Source of the DNA: Ascoidea rubescens DSM 1968
Taxonomy: Eukaryota; Ascomycota; Saccharomycetes; Ascoideales; Ascoideaceae
DNA length: 64,000 nt
Assembly (NCBI RefSeq): GCF_001661345.1
Contig: NW_017962913.1
Coordinates: 2,864,694-2,928,693 of the forward strand
Direction: 5' to 3'
Part shown: piece after piece, positions 21,386-32,000 of the stretch
Layout: every line of letters starts with the position of its first letter
Position numbering within the stretch: the first letter of the stretch is position 1
Made by a program: the position numbers and the translations under genes
The notes under the pieces: model-generated
What the model saw: the letters and a program-made list of their open reading frames with translations, nothing else
Databases searched by the model: none
What the model was told of the DNA's origin: nothing

Positions 21386-23863
21386 ATGCCCTCGCTCATA
21401 AATGGCCCTCTTGCTGTCGACGATAATGGCAGCTTTCTCGATTCCTTCAACAGAAAGCTCACCCTCAAGGGCATCAACCTAGATGCTTCAGCAAAGCTAC
21501 CTTTCTCTCCTTTCATTCCCACTGACTACCCCATTGGCGACAACAATTCTCATCCCTCCCACGACAAGATTTTTTACGATGCTGACCATGTCTCCTTTGT
21601 TGGTCGTCCCTTTCCCATATCTGAAGCTCACTCCCATATCTCCAGAATCAAATCCTGGGGCTTCAACACAATAAGATACATAATAACTTGGGAGGCAATA
21701 GAACACTTAGGGCCTGATATATACGACGAAGACTTTGTTGACTATACCATAGAAATCTTGAAAATCATCCACAATATCGGCGGCATGTACGTCTTTATTG
21801 ATCCCCATCAAGATGTCTGGTCAAGATTTACTGGTGGAAGTGGTGCTCCTCTCTGGACCATTTATGCTGCAGGCTTTGACCCAAAAAGCTTCCAAAAGAC
21901 TGATGCTGCAATTCTACATAATTACTATAATAATGATGATCCAGGTAATTTCCCTAAAATGATCTGGTCAACCAATTATCAAAGATTGGTAGCTTCAACT
22001 ATCTTCACCTTATTTTTTGCTGGCAAAATCTTTGCTCCCAATTGCATCATTGATAATCAAAATATCCAAGATTATTTACAATCCCATTTTATTAACGCAG
22101 TTCATTATTTCATCAATAAAATTCACTCAACTCAACCAGATTTGTTCAACCACACCATATTTGCCGTCGAATCTTTAAACGAACCAAGCTCGGGCTTAAT
22201 AGGCAACCAAAACATCAATGTTTTTCCCAAATCTCAACCTTTGAGATTGGGTACCTCTCCAACTGTTTTGCAAACTTTTCAGCTAGGTATGGGCATCCCT
22301 CAAACCGTTGATACTTATGAAATTTCGGTTTTCGGTCCAAAGAAAACTGGCTCAACTTATATTGATCCAAAGGGCACTATAGCCTGGTTAAACACCGATC
22401 AATATGATATAAAATATGGTTTTAAAAGACATCCATCCTGGAAACTAGGCTCCTGTATTTGGGCTCAGCACAACGTTTGGGATCCAATTAATAACACTCT
22501 TTTAATTCCTGATTATTTTGGTAAAAATCCCATTACCGGCGAAAAAATTGATAAATTTGTCTTTACAAATACCTTTTTCCTAGATTTTTTCCTAGATTTC
22601 TATAATAAAATATCTTCAATCAACAATCGTTTATTCATAATAATGCAATCCCCCGTTCTACAAATCCCTCCAAATTTATTAAACTTGGACAGCGACTCCC
22701 CTTACTATCCCCTAAAATTGTCTAAAAAATTAATCTTTTCTCCTCATTACTACGATGGCATGTCTCTAATGTTCAAAACTTGGAACAGGCGTTATAACGT
22801 CGACACTCTAGGTATAATGCGTGGCCGTTATCTGAATCCAATTTTTGGTATAGTCTTTGGTGAAAACAATATTCGAAAATGTTTCCGTTCCCAATTTATT
22901 GAAATCAAAAACGAATCCTTTGATAACCTTGGTGTTCATGTTCCAATTATTATGTCTGAAACTGGTATGCCCTTTGACATGGATAACAAACAGGTCTATA
23001 AATCAAAAAACGGCTCTTTTGACTCTCAAACTGATGCTTTAGATGCACTTGGTTTTGCTTTAGAAGGATCCAATATGTCCCACACTTTTTGGGCTTATTC
23101 ATCGATTAATTCTCACAAATGGGGCGATAGATGGAATTGTGAAGATTTTTCCTTTTGGTCAAAAGATGATCAATACCACTCCAAAACTTTAAACTCCATT
23201 GAACTAATTCATTCAAATAATGATAAATCAAATAAGGACAACTTTTTTATTTCAAGCGCTTCAAAATCATCAACTAGTTCTTTAGATAATCTTATTTCAA
23301 CATCAAATAATATCAACCATGATAATATCAAAGATGTTAATGATATTAATGATATCAATGATACCAATCAATTTGATACCTCATTAAACAATCATAAAAA
23401 GTCAATGATCCTTTCAGGTATCAACCAAGCATCTCCCGATGGTGTGCGTGCTATCAATTCAATTATTAGACCTTATGCATTAGCTATAAATGGTAAAATT
23501 CAAACTGCAGAATTTTCTTATAAAAATAAAGAATATACATTAACTGTACAATCAGATATTGATTGTACACAAAACTCTAATAATAACGCTAAACCTTCTT
23601 TAATCTATTTACCAGAGTGGCATTTTGAAATAAATAGTGAAGAAAGTTTAGTAGTAGAATTTTCTGGAACTGATTGTAACTCAAATGATTATGCTATTGA
23701 TCATGATTTACAAGTATTAAAATGGTATCATGGATTAGGTAAACAAACAATAAAAATCAAAAACTTGCAAAATTCATCCAATTATGACGAATTCTCAAAT
23801 TATGGTTCAAGTTCAGTTTTCAATTATTCTTGTAATGTTCCCGAATACTGTCGTATTACTTGA
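21386..23863 (+). CDS. EGH1: steryl-beta-glucosidase, GH5 family
   Basis: Related to yeast Egh1 and cryptococcal EGCrP-type enzymes, which hydrolyse ergosteryl beta-glucoside (and glucosylceramide in some fungi). The product has 825 residues. The GH5 fold is marked by GINLD near the start, WGFNTIRYIITWEAIEHLGP, DPHQDVWSRFTGGSGAPLWT, the acid/base Glu in ESLNEPSSG (about 266) and the nucleophile Glu in SETGMPFD (about 525), with ALDALGFALEGSNMS and a C-terminal beta-sandwich (LEWH/LKWYHG). The frame is open upstream to 21218 but without ATG; the ATG at 21386 (MPSLINGPLAVDDNG) matches the start of the family. An Asn/Asp-rich spacer interrupts the linker at about 640-670. Base composition drifts from C-rich at the 5' end to AT-rich at the 3' end. 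Confidence 0.93.
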   Translation: MPSLINGPLAVDDNGSFLDSFNRKLTLKGINLDASAKLPFSPFIPTDYPIGDNNSHPSHDKIFYDADHVSFVGRPFPISEAHSHISRIKSWGFNTIRYIITWEAIEHLGPDIYDEDFVDYTIEILKIIHNIGGMYVFIDPHQDVWSRFTGGSGAPLWTIYAAGFDPKSFQKTDAAILHNYYNNDDPGNFPKMIWSTNYQRLVASTIFTLFFAGKIFAPNCIIDNQNIQDYLQSHFINAVHYFINKIHSTQPDLFNHTIFAVESLNEPSSGLIGNQNINVFPKSQPLRLGTSPTVLQTFQLGMGIPQTVDTYEISVFGPKKTGSTYIDPKGTIAWLNTDQYDIKYGFKRHPSWKLGSCIWAQHNVWDPINNTLLIPDYFGKNPITGEKIDKFVFTNTFFLDFFLDFYNKISSINNRLFIIMQSPVLQIPPNLLNLDSDSPYYPLKLSKKLIFSPHYYDGMSLMFKTWNRRYNVDTLGIMRGRYLNPIFGIVFGENNIRKCFRSQFIEIKNESFDNLGVHVPIIMSETGMPFDMDNKQVYKSKNGSFDSQTDALDALGFALEGSNMSHTFWAYSSINSHKWGDRWNCEDFSFWSKDDQYHSKTLNSIELIHSNNDKSNKDNFFISSASKSSTSSLDNLISTSNNINHDNIKDVNDINDINDTNQFDTSLNNHKKSMILSGINQASPDGVRAINSIIRPYALAINGKIQTAEFSYKNKEYTLTVQSDIDCTQNSNNNAKPSLIYLPEWHFEINSEESLVVEFSGTDCNSNDYAIDHDLQVLKWYHGLGKQTIKIKNLQNSSNYDEFSNYGSSSVFNYSCNVPEYCRIT

Positions 23864-24168
23864 TAGTTTTTGAATTTTATTTCAATTCAAATAGTACTTT
23901 TTTTCTTTCTTTTATCACACTTTTACTCTTTATATTCTACTTTAGGTTTTCTATTGGTTTTTTTGTTTAGTGTCATCTTGGTTTTATTTTTATGGATACC
24001 AGTACAGATTCGGTAGATTTGTTTACTTTTTTTAGGTTATTTTTTTGTTTCTTTATATATCATACAATCAATAAAAATATATCTTGCACTGAATCTTATA
24101 AAAATGTAAAAGAATACAATTGGCCAGAGAATATCGGAGTTTAAATGATCAAGTATACTATTAAATAT
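23864..24168. other. convergent 3' flanks of EGH1 and PRE1
   Basis: T-rich then A/T-mixed sequence of about 300 bp between converging genes. Nothing else is seen. Confidence 0.6.
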
Positions 24169-24753
24169 CTAAAAATCAATTTCTTTGACTCCATCTTTAT
24201 CAACTACCTTGACATATACACCCTTGAAATCAATTGGCATTCTAGTTGTTAGTTCTTTAATACATTGTTTTAACAACTCTAGACCTTCGTCGGTGGACAT
24301 CGTTGGCTTATAGTGACGATCTAGTAAGGAAAATGTGTAAAAAGCAGCATAACCATGAGCAGCATATGGTAATTCGATATTTGTCCCAAGATAATCTATC
24401 CAATTCAATGTTGGTATTTCTTTATTTTCGTCATAACCACCAATCAAGACATTTACTTGATATGGTTTTCTGGATCTTAAAGACTGAGCTAATTGGTTTC
24501 TAACAAAGCTGGATATAGCCTTTGATGACAATTCTACATTCTCTCTCATTGAATATAATTGAACATTTGCTTGGATAAATTCAGCAAATTGAACAGTATC
24601 GCCAGATTCACCAGTGAAGGCCATCAATGATTTCTCCGTTAATTGTCTTGTCTTATCATCATTTGCCTTAAGAACAGAAATACCCCTTGTAGCAGCCTTT
24701 GAGGTTGCAATTATAACAGAATCAGCTGTCTTGATACCCAAGATTATATCCAT
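24169..24753 (-). CDS. PRE1: 20S proteasome subunit beta-4
   Basis: Non-catalytic beta-4 subunit of the 20S proteasome core; yeast Pre1 contributes structurally to the chymotrypsin-like site. It has 194 residues, near the yeast length (198). It starts directly with MDIILGIKTADSVIIATSKA, with no propeptide, as expected of an inactive beta subunit lacking the Thr nucleophile. KTRQL, GESGDTVQFAEFIQANVQLY, RPYQVNVLIGGYD-like sequence and LPYAAHGYAAFYTFSLLD follow, ending VDKDGVKEIDF. An upstream in-frame TTG is not used as start. It shares a promoter with PRI1. Confidence 0.97.
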   Translation of the reverse strand: MDIILGIKTADSVIIATSKAATRGISVLKANDDKTRQLTEKSLMAFTGESGDTVQFAEFIQANVQLYSMRENVELSSKAISSFVRNQLAQSLRSRKPYQVNVLIGGYDENKEIPTLNWIDYLGTNIELPYAAHGYAAFYTFSLLDRHYKPTMSTDEGLELLKQCIKELTTRMPIDFKGVYVKVVDKDGVKEIDF

Positions 24754-24860
24754 GTCCAATGATTTGTTGTAGTATGTTTAATTGAAGTGTTGCTTCAAGA
24801 CGAAAGCGCCATCTTGATTATTCGCCTCTCTCTTTCTTCCGAATTGAAGAGCACACAAAT

Positions 24861-24866
24861 CACGTG
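24861..24866. promoter_or_regulatory. CACGTG E-box (Cbf1-type)
   Basis: CACGTG in context AATCACGTGCT, about 110 bp from the PRE1 ATG and 185 bp from the PRI1 ATG. Confidence 0.5.
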
Positions 24867-24935
24867 CTATACACAGCCGCAGAGAGTCTTAAATGAGTGG
24901 TGTGGAGCAGCAAGGCGCCACAAACTCTTTTAGGG

Positions 24936-24970
24936 TTTCGCGTTTTAAAGAAATTAAATGGAATTTCGCG
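24936..24970. promoter_or_regulatory. two TTTCGCG (SBF/MBF-like) boxes
   Basis: TTTCGCGTTT occurs at 24936-24945 and again at 24964-24973, 28 bp apart and 80-110 bp upstream of PRI1. TTTCGCG is the reverse of CGCGAAA, a known Swi4/Swi6 and Mbp1-type (E2F-like) element, which would fit G1/S expression of a primase gene. Confidence 0.5.
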
Positions 24971-25048
24971 TTTCTCTCCCAAAATGACAGATTCGGTTTT
25001 TTCTCAATACTGGAAATTTATCTCAAATAATTCCAATTGAGAAGGAAA

Positions 25049-26446
25049 ATGGAGGCAGCTGGTGAAGTGGTAGAAAACATCAGTGTTGAAGACAGCGACG
25101 ACGACTTTGAGCTAATTGGTGGCAATAAAACAGCCAAAAATGATGCCAATGAAAAGAAAGCCAACGATTTTTCAGAGCTTGCCGATAACGAGTCTACTAA
25201 ACCGAAATCCAATACCCCTTCAGTTTCTGATATGGCTTACTACTATGAAACATTGCTACCATTTTCTACTGTTTATAAATGGCTAGCACATACCTCAAAT
25301 CCAAACAAACCCTTGCCAAGCTTTACAATGAGGGAGTTTGCATTTGAGTATAGATCTGGTGCCTATCAACGTTATAACTCTTTCAAAAATTTAAGTGATT
25401 TCAAAGCCAGTGTCATCAAGGCAAATCCAACTCGTTTTGAAATTGGTGCAATCTACTCGATCAATCCAAATAAAAGAAAATCTGTCCCAAAATCTGCAAT
25501 GAAACCTTTGGAAAAAGAATTGGTGTTTGATATTGATTTGACCGATTATGATGATATTAGAACTTGCTGTAGTGGAACAAAAATTTGTCAAAAATGTTGG
25601 AAATTTATTACGATTGCAACCAAAATCATGGATACTGCATTGAGAGATGATTTTGGATTTAAAAGTATAACATGGGTGTTTTCTGGAAGAAGGGGTGCTC
25701 ATTGTTGGGTCAGTGACAAAAAGGCTCGTTTTTTATCTGGATCAAAGAGAAGGGCTATAATTGAATATTTGGATGTGTTAAAGATCAAGTCTTCAGGGAA
25801 AAGATTAATCCTCTATCGTCCTTTACATCCTCATGTAGAAAGATCATTGAAAATCTTAACTGAACAATTTGAAGATGTAATATTAAATGATCAAGATCCT
25901 TGGAGAGATAATGATAAGGCAAATAACGCGTTGAATAAATTGATACCTGATAAAGCATTGAATGATGCTTTGAGAAACTTATGGAATTCTAAACCACAAA
26001 GATCCAGTTTTGAAAAATGGAACGATATCAATGAAGTCTATAAAAAGGGTGTTACAAAAAAATTAAGACCAAATGCTTTAATTGAAGCAAAGCAAGCCAT
26101 AATATTACAAACATTATACCCGAGATTAGATGTTGAAGTTTCAAGACAAGTTATCCATCTTTTAAAATCTCCATTTTGTATTCATCCGGGAACAGGTAAT
26201 ATTTGTGTTCCCTTTGATCCCAAATTTGGTTTTGACCCCACAAATTCTCCAAACTTGAAAAGATTGCAAGATGAAATGGAAAAATATCATGGTAGTAATG
26301 TTGCCGAATTAATTTCGGCTGGAGGTGAGGAATGGGATAAAACCTCTTTAAAGCCATATGTTGAAATGTTTGACAAAATGGTTGATGGCTTAATTGCAAC
26401 TGAAAAGGCTGAAGATGCATCTTTAAAGAGAAAAAGAGAAGAATAA
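25049..26446 (+). CDS. PRI1: DNA primase small (catalytic) subunit
   Basis: Catalytic subunit of primase in the Pol alpha-primase complex; it makes the RNA primers for nuclear replication. The product has 465 residues. Recognisable parts: YYYETLLPF and REFAFEYRSGAYQRYNSF near the N-terminus, the metal-binding aspartates in VFDIDLTDYDD, a zinc motif CCSGTKICQKC, the SGRRGAHCWVSD nucleotide-binding motif, EKWNDI, and LKSPFCIHPGTGNICVP. The frame extends upstream to a TTG at 25037; the first ATG is 25049. The N-terminus is about 50 residues longer than in S. cerevisiae and acidic (EDSDDDFEL). The C-terminus is a basic KRKREE. Confidence 0.97.
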   Translation: MEAAGEVVENISVEDSDDDFELIGGNKTAKNDANEKKANDFSELADNESTKPKSNTPSVSDMAYYYETLLPFSTVYKWLAHTSNPNKPLPSFTMREFAFEYRSGAYQRYNSFKNLSDFKASVIKANPTRFEIGAIYSINPNKRKSVPKSAMKPLEKELVFDIDLTDYDDIRTCCSGTKICQKCWKFITIATKIMDTALRDDFGFKSITWVFSGRRGAHCWVSDKKARFLSGSKRRAIIEYLDVLKIKSSGKRLILYRPLHPHVERSLKILTEQFEDVILNDQDPWRDNDKANNALNKLIPDKALNDALRNLWNSKPQRSSFEKWNDINEVYKKGVTKKLRPNALIEAKQAIILQTLYPRLDVEVSRQVIHLLKSPFCIHPGTGNICVPFDPKFGFDPTNSPNLKRLQDEMEKYHGSNVAELISAGGEEWDKTSLKPYVEMFDKMVDGLIATEKAEDASLKRKREE

Positions 26447-26950
26447 AATGATTACTAGTTTTTTTTATTTTTTTTTGAAAAATATAAAGCTTTACTGTTC
26501 TTCTTTGACTATAAGCTACTATGATTCCCTTGAAATTATATATTTTTATTTCTTACTTTCTACTCTATGGATTATTTAAAATTGTTAATCTTGTCTTAAA
26601 GTTTAATAATATAACGATAAAATTGATAAAAATGGAAATAAAAATATAGAAAAAAAACTCTAGTAAAATGAAAATTTACTATAAAGTGAAATTCATAAAC
26701 AGAAGAAACTGATAATAAAAAAATAAATCATAAATCATAAGTATTAAAATTGAAAATTGAAAATTAACAAACATTGAAAGAAAAATATCCAAAAATTAAT
26801 TTTGGATCGGAAAGATAAAACAAAAGTCTAATGACAAGTAAATTATATTGAGTGATAAAAAAATAGTTGATTGAACCATTATTTTAAACAGTTTTTTTTT
26901 TTAATTTTTTTTAATTTTTTTGGGGAGTTTTCATGTAATATAATACACAT
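26447..26950. other. convergent 3' flanks of PRI1 and the hexose transporter
   Basis: Half a kilobase of AT-rich sequence with long T-runs at about 26895-26925 on the transporter side. Short AAAATTG direct repeats lie near 26745-26765. No gene is seen. Confidence 0.6.
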
Positions 26951-28651
26951 TCATTCATAATGATCATAGTAAAGATGCTTTCTTGCTCTGTACATCTTCG
27001 AGTAACCTTCAGATACTTCATATAGTCTATCAACATCTTCTAAAGCTAGACCTTTCGTCTCAGGCATAAAAATAGAAACAAAGATTCCACTGACAAGCAA
27101 GCAAGCTGCAAAGAAATAACCAAACTTATAGCCAATCTTACTTGTAATAAATGGAGTAACTAAAGAAATAACAAAGTTGAACATCCAGTTAGTTGAAGTT
27201 GCTAGAGCCATAGCTTGAGACTTGACCCTAATGGGATAGATTTCAGAAACCACCACAAATGCAACAGGACCCCAGGTACAAGCAAATCCTAAAATATAGA
27301 AACAGGTAAAAGCTATCATCACTTCACCATGTTGCACACCAAAAGAACCAACAGATGCATAAACAACCATGCATAAACCCATTAATATTGAACCAAAAAT
27401 CAAACAGGCTCTTCTGCCCAATCTTTCAACAATATAGATACCCAAGAAAGTACAGACAAAATTAACACCACCAAGAATAATAGCAGTCAAGAACCCATCT
27501 TCCATACCAACATTATTGAATAAAGATGTTCCATAATAGAAAAAATAGTTACAACCACTTAACTGTTGAAAGGACATAATTAAGATACCAGTCAATAATC
27601 TAAAGGCTAGTTTTGGTTGTCCTTTTAACAATTCGATCCATGGATTGGTGGTTTGTAATGTTTGTTTAGCAGCTTTTTCTTTTTCAAAATTAGAAACCAT
27701 TTCATCAACTTCTTCATTGATAACTGGGTCATCTATTGAAACATTATTTAACTTTGCTAACGAATTGATTGCTTCGCTCTGTCTATCATTTTCGATCAAG
27801 AATCTTGCACTTTCAGGCATGTAAAAAGTTGCCATAAGAATCATTAAACCCCAAACAAAAGATAATGATAATGGAATTTGCCATTGTCTGTCGTCTTTAT
27901 AAATAGTTTTGGTAATGAAATCTGCTATATAACCAGTAAAAATGCCTAGTGTAATCATTAATTGATAGAAAACAACTAAAGCACCTCTAACATTTTTTGG
28001 AGCACTTTCAGAGATAAACATGGGAACCAAAACAGAAGTGGCACCTACAGAAATACCTGCAATTACTCTTCCAATTAATATTTGGTACCATTTGGAAGTA
28101 AAAGTAGCAGTTAATTGGATTACTAAACCAACAAAATAAACCAAAACTGAGTTTATGATACCCCATCTACGTCCCCATCTATCACCAATTTGAGAAGGAA
28201 TTATCAAACCACCAATAGCGCAACCAATATTAAATGAAGAAATAATCAAACCAATAATTATTTGTTCAAAACGATATTCAATTGCACCAGTATTTGGATT
28301 CAACTTTTGGTCAGCAAATCTTCTTAAAAATGCAGGCATATTGGATATTCCACCTATTGTACCAGTATCCCAACCAAAAATGAAACCACCGAAGGAAATT
28401 GAAATACAAAGAATAATTGGGACCCACGAGGTTTTTCTTTTTGATTTAGCTGTATTAGTGGAAACTTTGCTAATATTGTTGATTGTGCTTGCATCAGCAT
28501 CGACCTTAGAACTTGGTGTTTGGTTAAGTTTCAATTCATCAGTCAAGTTAGAACTGTTGTTAGTAGCAGTAGAGTTTTGAAGTTGAGTTAAAGTTGATTC
28601 ATTCTCAGCAGATATTTCTCCAACAGATAAACTATTGATAATCTCAGCCAT
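26951..28651 (-). CDS. hexose transporter (MFS sugar porter, HXT/HGT type)
   Basis: A 12-helix plasma-membrane sugar transporter of the major facilitator superfamily. It has 566 residues with a long cytosolic N-terminus (about 75 residues, Ser/Thr/Asn-rich). Family signatures: FGWDTGTIGGISNM in helix 1, the GDRWGRRWG loop between helices 2 and 3, GRVIAGISVGA, PESARFLIE after helix 6, QQLSGCNYFFYYGTSLF in helix 7, ERLGRRACL, WGPVAFVVVSEIYPIRVKSQA around helix 10, and PETKGLALEDVDRLYE after helix 12. These place it with fungal glucose/hexose carriers (S. cerevisiae Hxt, K. lactis Rag1/Hgt1). Substrate and affinity cannot be read from sequence. Two Rgt1-like boxes lie about 310-370 bp upstream. 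Confidence 0.9.
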   Translation of the reverse strand: MAEIINSLSVGEISAENESTLTQLQNSTATNNSSNLTDELKLNQTPSSKVDADASTINNISKVSTNTAKSKRKTSWVPIILCISISFGGFIFGWDTGTIGGISNMPAFLRRFADQKLNPNTGAIEYRFEQIIIGLIISSFNIGCAIGGLIIPSQIGDRWGRRWGIINSVLVYFVGLVIQLTATFTSKWYQILIGRVIAGISVGATSVLVPMFISESAPKNVRGALVVFYQLMITLGIFTGYIADFITKTIYKDDRQWQIPLSLSFVWGLMILMATFYMPESARFLIENDRQSEAINSLAKLNNVSIDDPVINEEVDEMVSNFEKEKAAKQTLQTTNPWIELLKGQPKLAFRLLTGILIMSFQQLSGCNYFFYYGTSLFNNVGMEDGFLTAIILGGVNFVCTFLGIYIVERLGRRACLIFGSILMGLCMVVYASVGSFGVQHGEVMIAFTCFYILGFACTWGPVAFVVVSEIYPIRVKSQAMALATSTNWMFNFVISLVTPFITSKIGYKFGYFFAACLLVSGIFVSIFMPETKGLALEDVDRLYEVSEGYSKMYRARKHLYYDHYE

Positions 28652-29062
28652 GTCAAAATATAGGTCGATGATTGGAAAACACTGTGATAATGATATTTAA
28701 CTATCAAGTAAAAATCAAAACAAAATATATTAATATATCTTTTTTAGAAAATCGACAAAGATTTAAAGATTAATAATTTTCTATAGTAAAAAAAAAAGAA
28801 GAAAAGAAGAAAAGAGAATAAACATTAGATATTTATGCAATAAAAGTTCCATTTTTCAAAGAGCAATAGTTCTTGTTTTTTTCACGACACTCTTCGTGCA
28901 ATCACTTTACTATTATTTTATTGGTACTGTTTGAGCAATAGCAACAATTAAACTTCGGCGGAACAATAAAGCAGAACGCAATCGAACAATAGAAAAAACG
29001 CAAGAAATGTGTCAAACGGAAAAACAAAAAAACCACCACAGCGGGAGCACAGAACTCTCAGA
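28652..29062. promoter_or_regulatory. hexose transporter promoter and COG1 3' flank
   Basis: AT-rich next to the transporter, GC-richer toward COG1. CGGANNA motifs, the core bound by the glucose repressor Rgt1, occur at 28959-28965 and 29017-29023 on the + strand. Assignment as Rgt1 sites is an inference. Confidence 0.4.
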
Positions 29063-32000
29063 CTAATTTGTCAAGGGAAGAAGTAGCAATTTGTTGTGTT
29101 TGTAATGCTCCAACACGTTCTTGTTGATAAACTTCAAGTTGAATGGGTTTAGAGAGCGAAATGTGTCGCTGATGGTAGAAAGCCTCTCTAATGTTTTTTT
29201 TGTTTCAGCAGAATCTAATATGGGATTCTCTGATTTTGAGATGGTACAAACAAAGTTCGACAAGTAGGAAATATCTGCATAACTTGTAAGAACTTGGTTA
29301 TAAACAACCAGTTGGGAAAGTTTCTCTTTCAAAGTTGCTCCACTTTGTGTTTCTTTTGGACTTTGTGCTTCGTCTGCAATGCTTTCGCCAAATTCTTTGT
29401 TTACGTCCTCTTCATTGCTCTGCACTTCTATGTTATTCAATACAGCTTTCTTTTCACCAACCAACGGGTTCATTTTTTCTAAATATATATTGGCAATAAA
29501 TGTAACACAATTTTCATAAACTTTCAATAATTCGTTGATTATTTTAATTTTGTATTCATGAAAGCAATCATTATCATATAGGTCCACGTTTGAGTCCCAA
29601 ATTTTATTATTATTTATCAGATATTGTTCATTTCCGTTAATTAGATTTTCAGACAATCTTTGCAATAATCCTGAAAAATTTAGTGATGGAATTACAGGTA
29701 AATCGTTCTCCCATAATTCGATTTCAACTGGTTCTTTTAATTTGTAGGTATCATTTGAATTTAACTTTTTTATTAATATGGAAAATAAACTTTTATTTTC
29801 TTCAAGTGAGCCTTCTGATAAGATACCTACTGGTTGTTCTAATTGCTTAAAATTAATTGGAATAAATCTTTGTAAAATTAATTCACTTAATTCACTTTTA
29901 CTTTCAATTATAACTTTGCTTGAAATTTCGTTAAAATATGTCTTTAATAACTCAGTTGACAACTTTTGAATTTCTTTAGTATCATTTAGTTGATTAGTGT
30001 TTAAACTGTTGGATTCATTGATATTCAAGGCAAGTAGGTCTAATAAAATTTTTTGATTAACCAAGTAATTGAATTTGGATACAATTCTTGTTATATTAAA
30101 TATCAAATTCTCGCTGATTAAAAAATTTCTTTCTGGTTTTTTTGAAATTTGTAAAAACTCCAAAAAGTTTTTAAAAGTTTTATTTAAATTATCAATAATA
30201 TTATTGAACCAAATTTTTTTAAATAAATTTTCAAATATTAAATGGTATTTTTTATTAAATAAACCTGAATTTTCTTTTAACTTTTCAAAACTCTCAAGAT
30301 TTAAATTATAATTAAGATTCATAAGTTCATTCTCAAAATTTTCATCACTATTAATACTATGGTTTTCAATATTAATAATAAATTCATTATAAAACTGAAA
30401 TTTGAAAATCTTTAAAATGTTCAAGATTTGATCAAAATATCCAATCAAACCTGAAAGAATTCTTTTAAATATTATATTTGATCTATTATTGTCAATGTGG
30501 CTTGATGGAGAGATTTTATTACTTTGAGATATGTTTACAATTTTGTTTAAATAAAGATCTAAATTTGTGATTCTAAAATCATTTTGAATGTTCACTGACC
30601 ATAAATTATCACTGTCAATATCGTATTTTTCATCGAAATCATTTATACTTTTATTTATATTTTTATCATTTAATGATTGGATTAATTCTGTTACTTGGTT
30701 TAGGTTATTAATCTGTTCATTTATTATAGTTAACAAAACATTTCTCCAAGAATTTAAAACTTCAAAAAATAAATCTTTTTCATTTTCATTTTCAATATTT
30801 ATGTTTATATCATTTTTTATATTTTCAGTATTACTTTCAATTTTTTGAGGGTTTGGTAAATTCAACAAAGTGTTAAATTGTTTAAAAATTAAATAAATTG
30901 ATTTTATTAAATTAATTAAATTTTGAATCTTCAAATCATCATTGATTTTTTTATTTTCAAGAATCGAATTTAATAAATTGTTGAAATTATTTAAAATTGT
31001 ATTTGAGATTTTTAATTTAAAGGAATCAACTTCATTATTTAAGAGATCCATAGAAAATGAATCATTTAGTTGCGTGATTGAGTAAGTATATTTAATTTCG
31101 GTGTTAGTATTATTATGAAACCATGAATCTAAAGATAAAGAGTTGAAATTTTTTATAAGGAAAGATAAATTCATATTTGTGATCAAATTAACAAACAATA
31201 AAGATTGAAATTTTTTGAATTTAAAAAAATCAACCAAATAAATTATTGATTTATAATTATAATTTAAAAAGTCCTTTAAATTAAAGTAATTATTTGGATA
31301 TAAAATATCAACTTTACTCTTGATTGTATTTTTGTTATTTTTGTTTTTATTTTTATTTATAGAAGCACTATTAGTATTAGTAAAAAACTCAACAGATTTT
31401 TGTTCTCTTTTTATCAAAAAAAATTGAATTAATTGAAAATAGTTAAATTTGTTTAAAATAGTTATGGCTATTAAAGAATTTAAGATCAAATCATTGTTTT
31501 GATAAGAATTTAAATAGTTATCGTTATTATTGGAGTTTTTTATGCTATTACTATTGGTAAAATTATCAATTTCACCATTTTGATCTAAAATGAATTCGTT
31601 ATTAGTGATATCTGTATTTTGAATTATATTAGTTAAATGACTAAATAAGATTTCTTTTAAACTATTGAATTTTGCAAGTAAATTTTCATTTTGTGATAAA
31701 AGATTGTCAAAATGGAATTCAATAATAAAAAAGATTTTTGATAAATCGATATATAATTTGCTATTTGAATTGGGTTCTTGATTTTGATTTTGATTTTCTG
31801 TATAATTGTAATTGTAAATATTGATATTGTTATTCTCTTTGTTAAATTGAACCATAGAATTTAGCTTTAATTCTAAATTAAATAATAAATTTCTCAAAAT
31901 TATTAAGTCATTTTGGCGATATAATTTTTTAAAATTAAAATTAACTAAACTTTTATTGAAATTGTTGAAATTAGAGTTGAAATTTTGATTTAAATATTTT

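Larger units (their letters stand above)
24754..25048. promoter_or_regulatory. divergent PRE1 / PRI1 promoter
   Basis: About 295 bp, GC-richer in the middle, with a CACGTG box (24861-24866) and two TTTCGCG boxes close to PRI1. I found no exact Rpn4 element (GGTGGCAAA). Confidence 0.6.

Noticed and set aside
22829-22831. CTG codons as a test of CUG-Ser decoding
   Set aside because: CTG is very rare here (I saw none in ADE4) and the few in-frame cases fall at unconserved or ambiguous sites: Leu-like in the HOS4 coiled coil, unclear in EGH1 and SEH1. The genetic code remains undecided.
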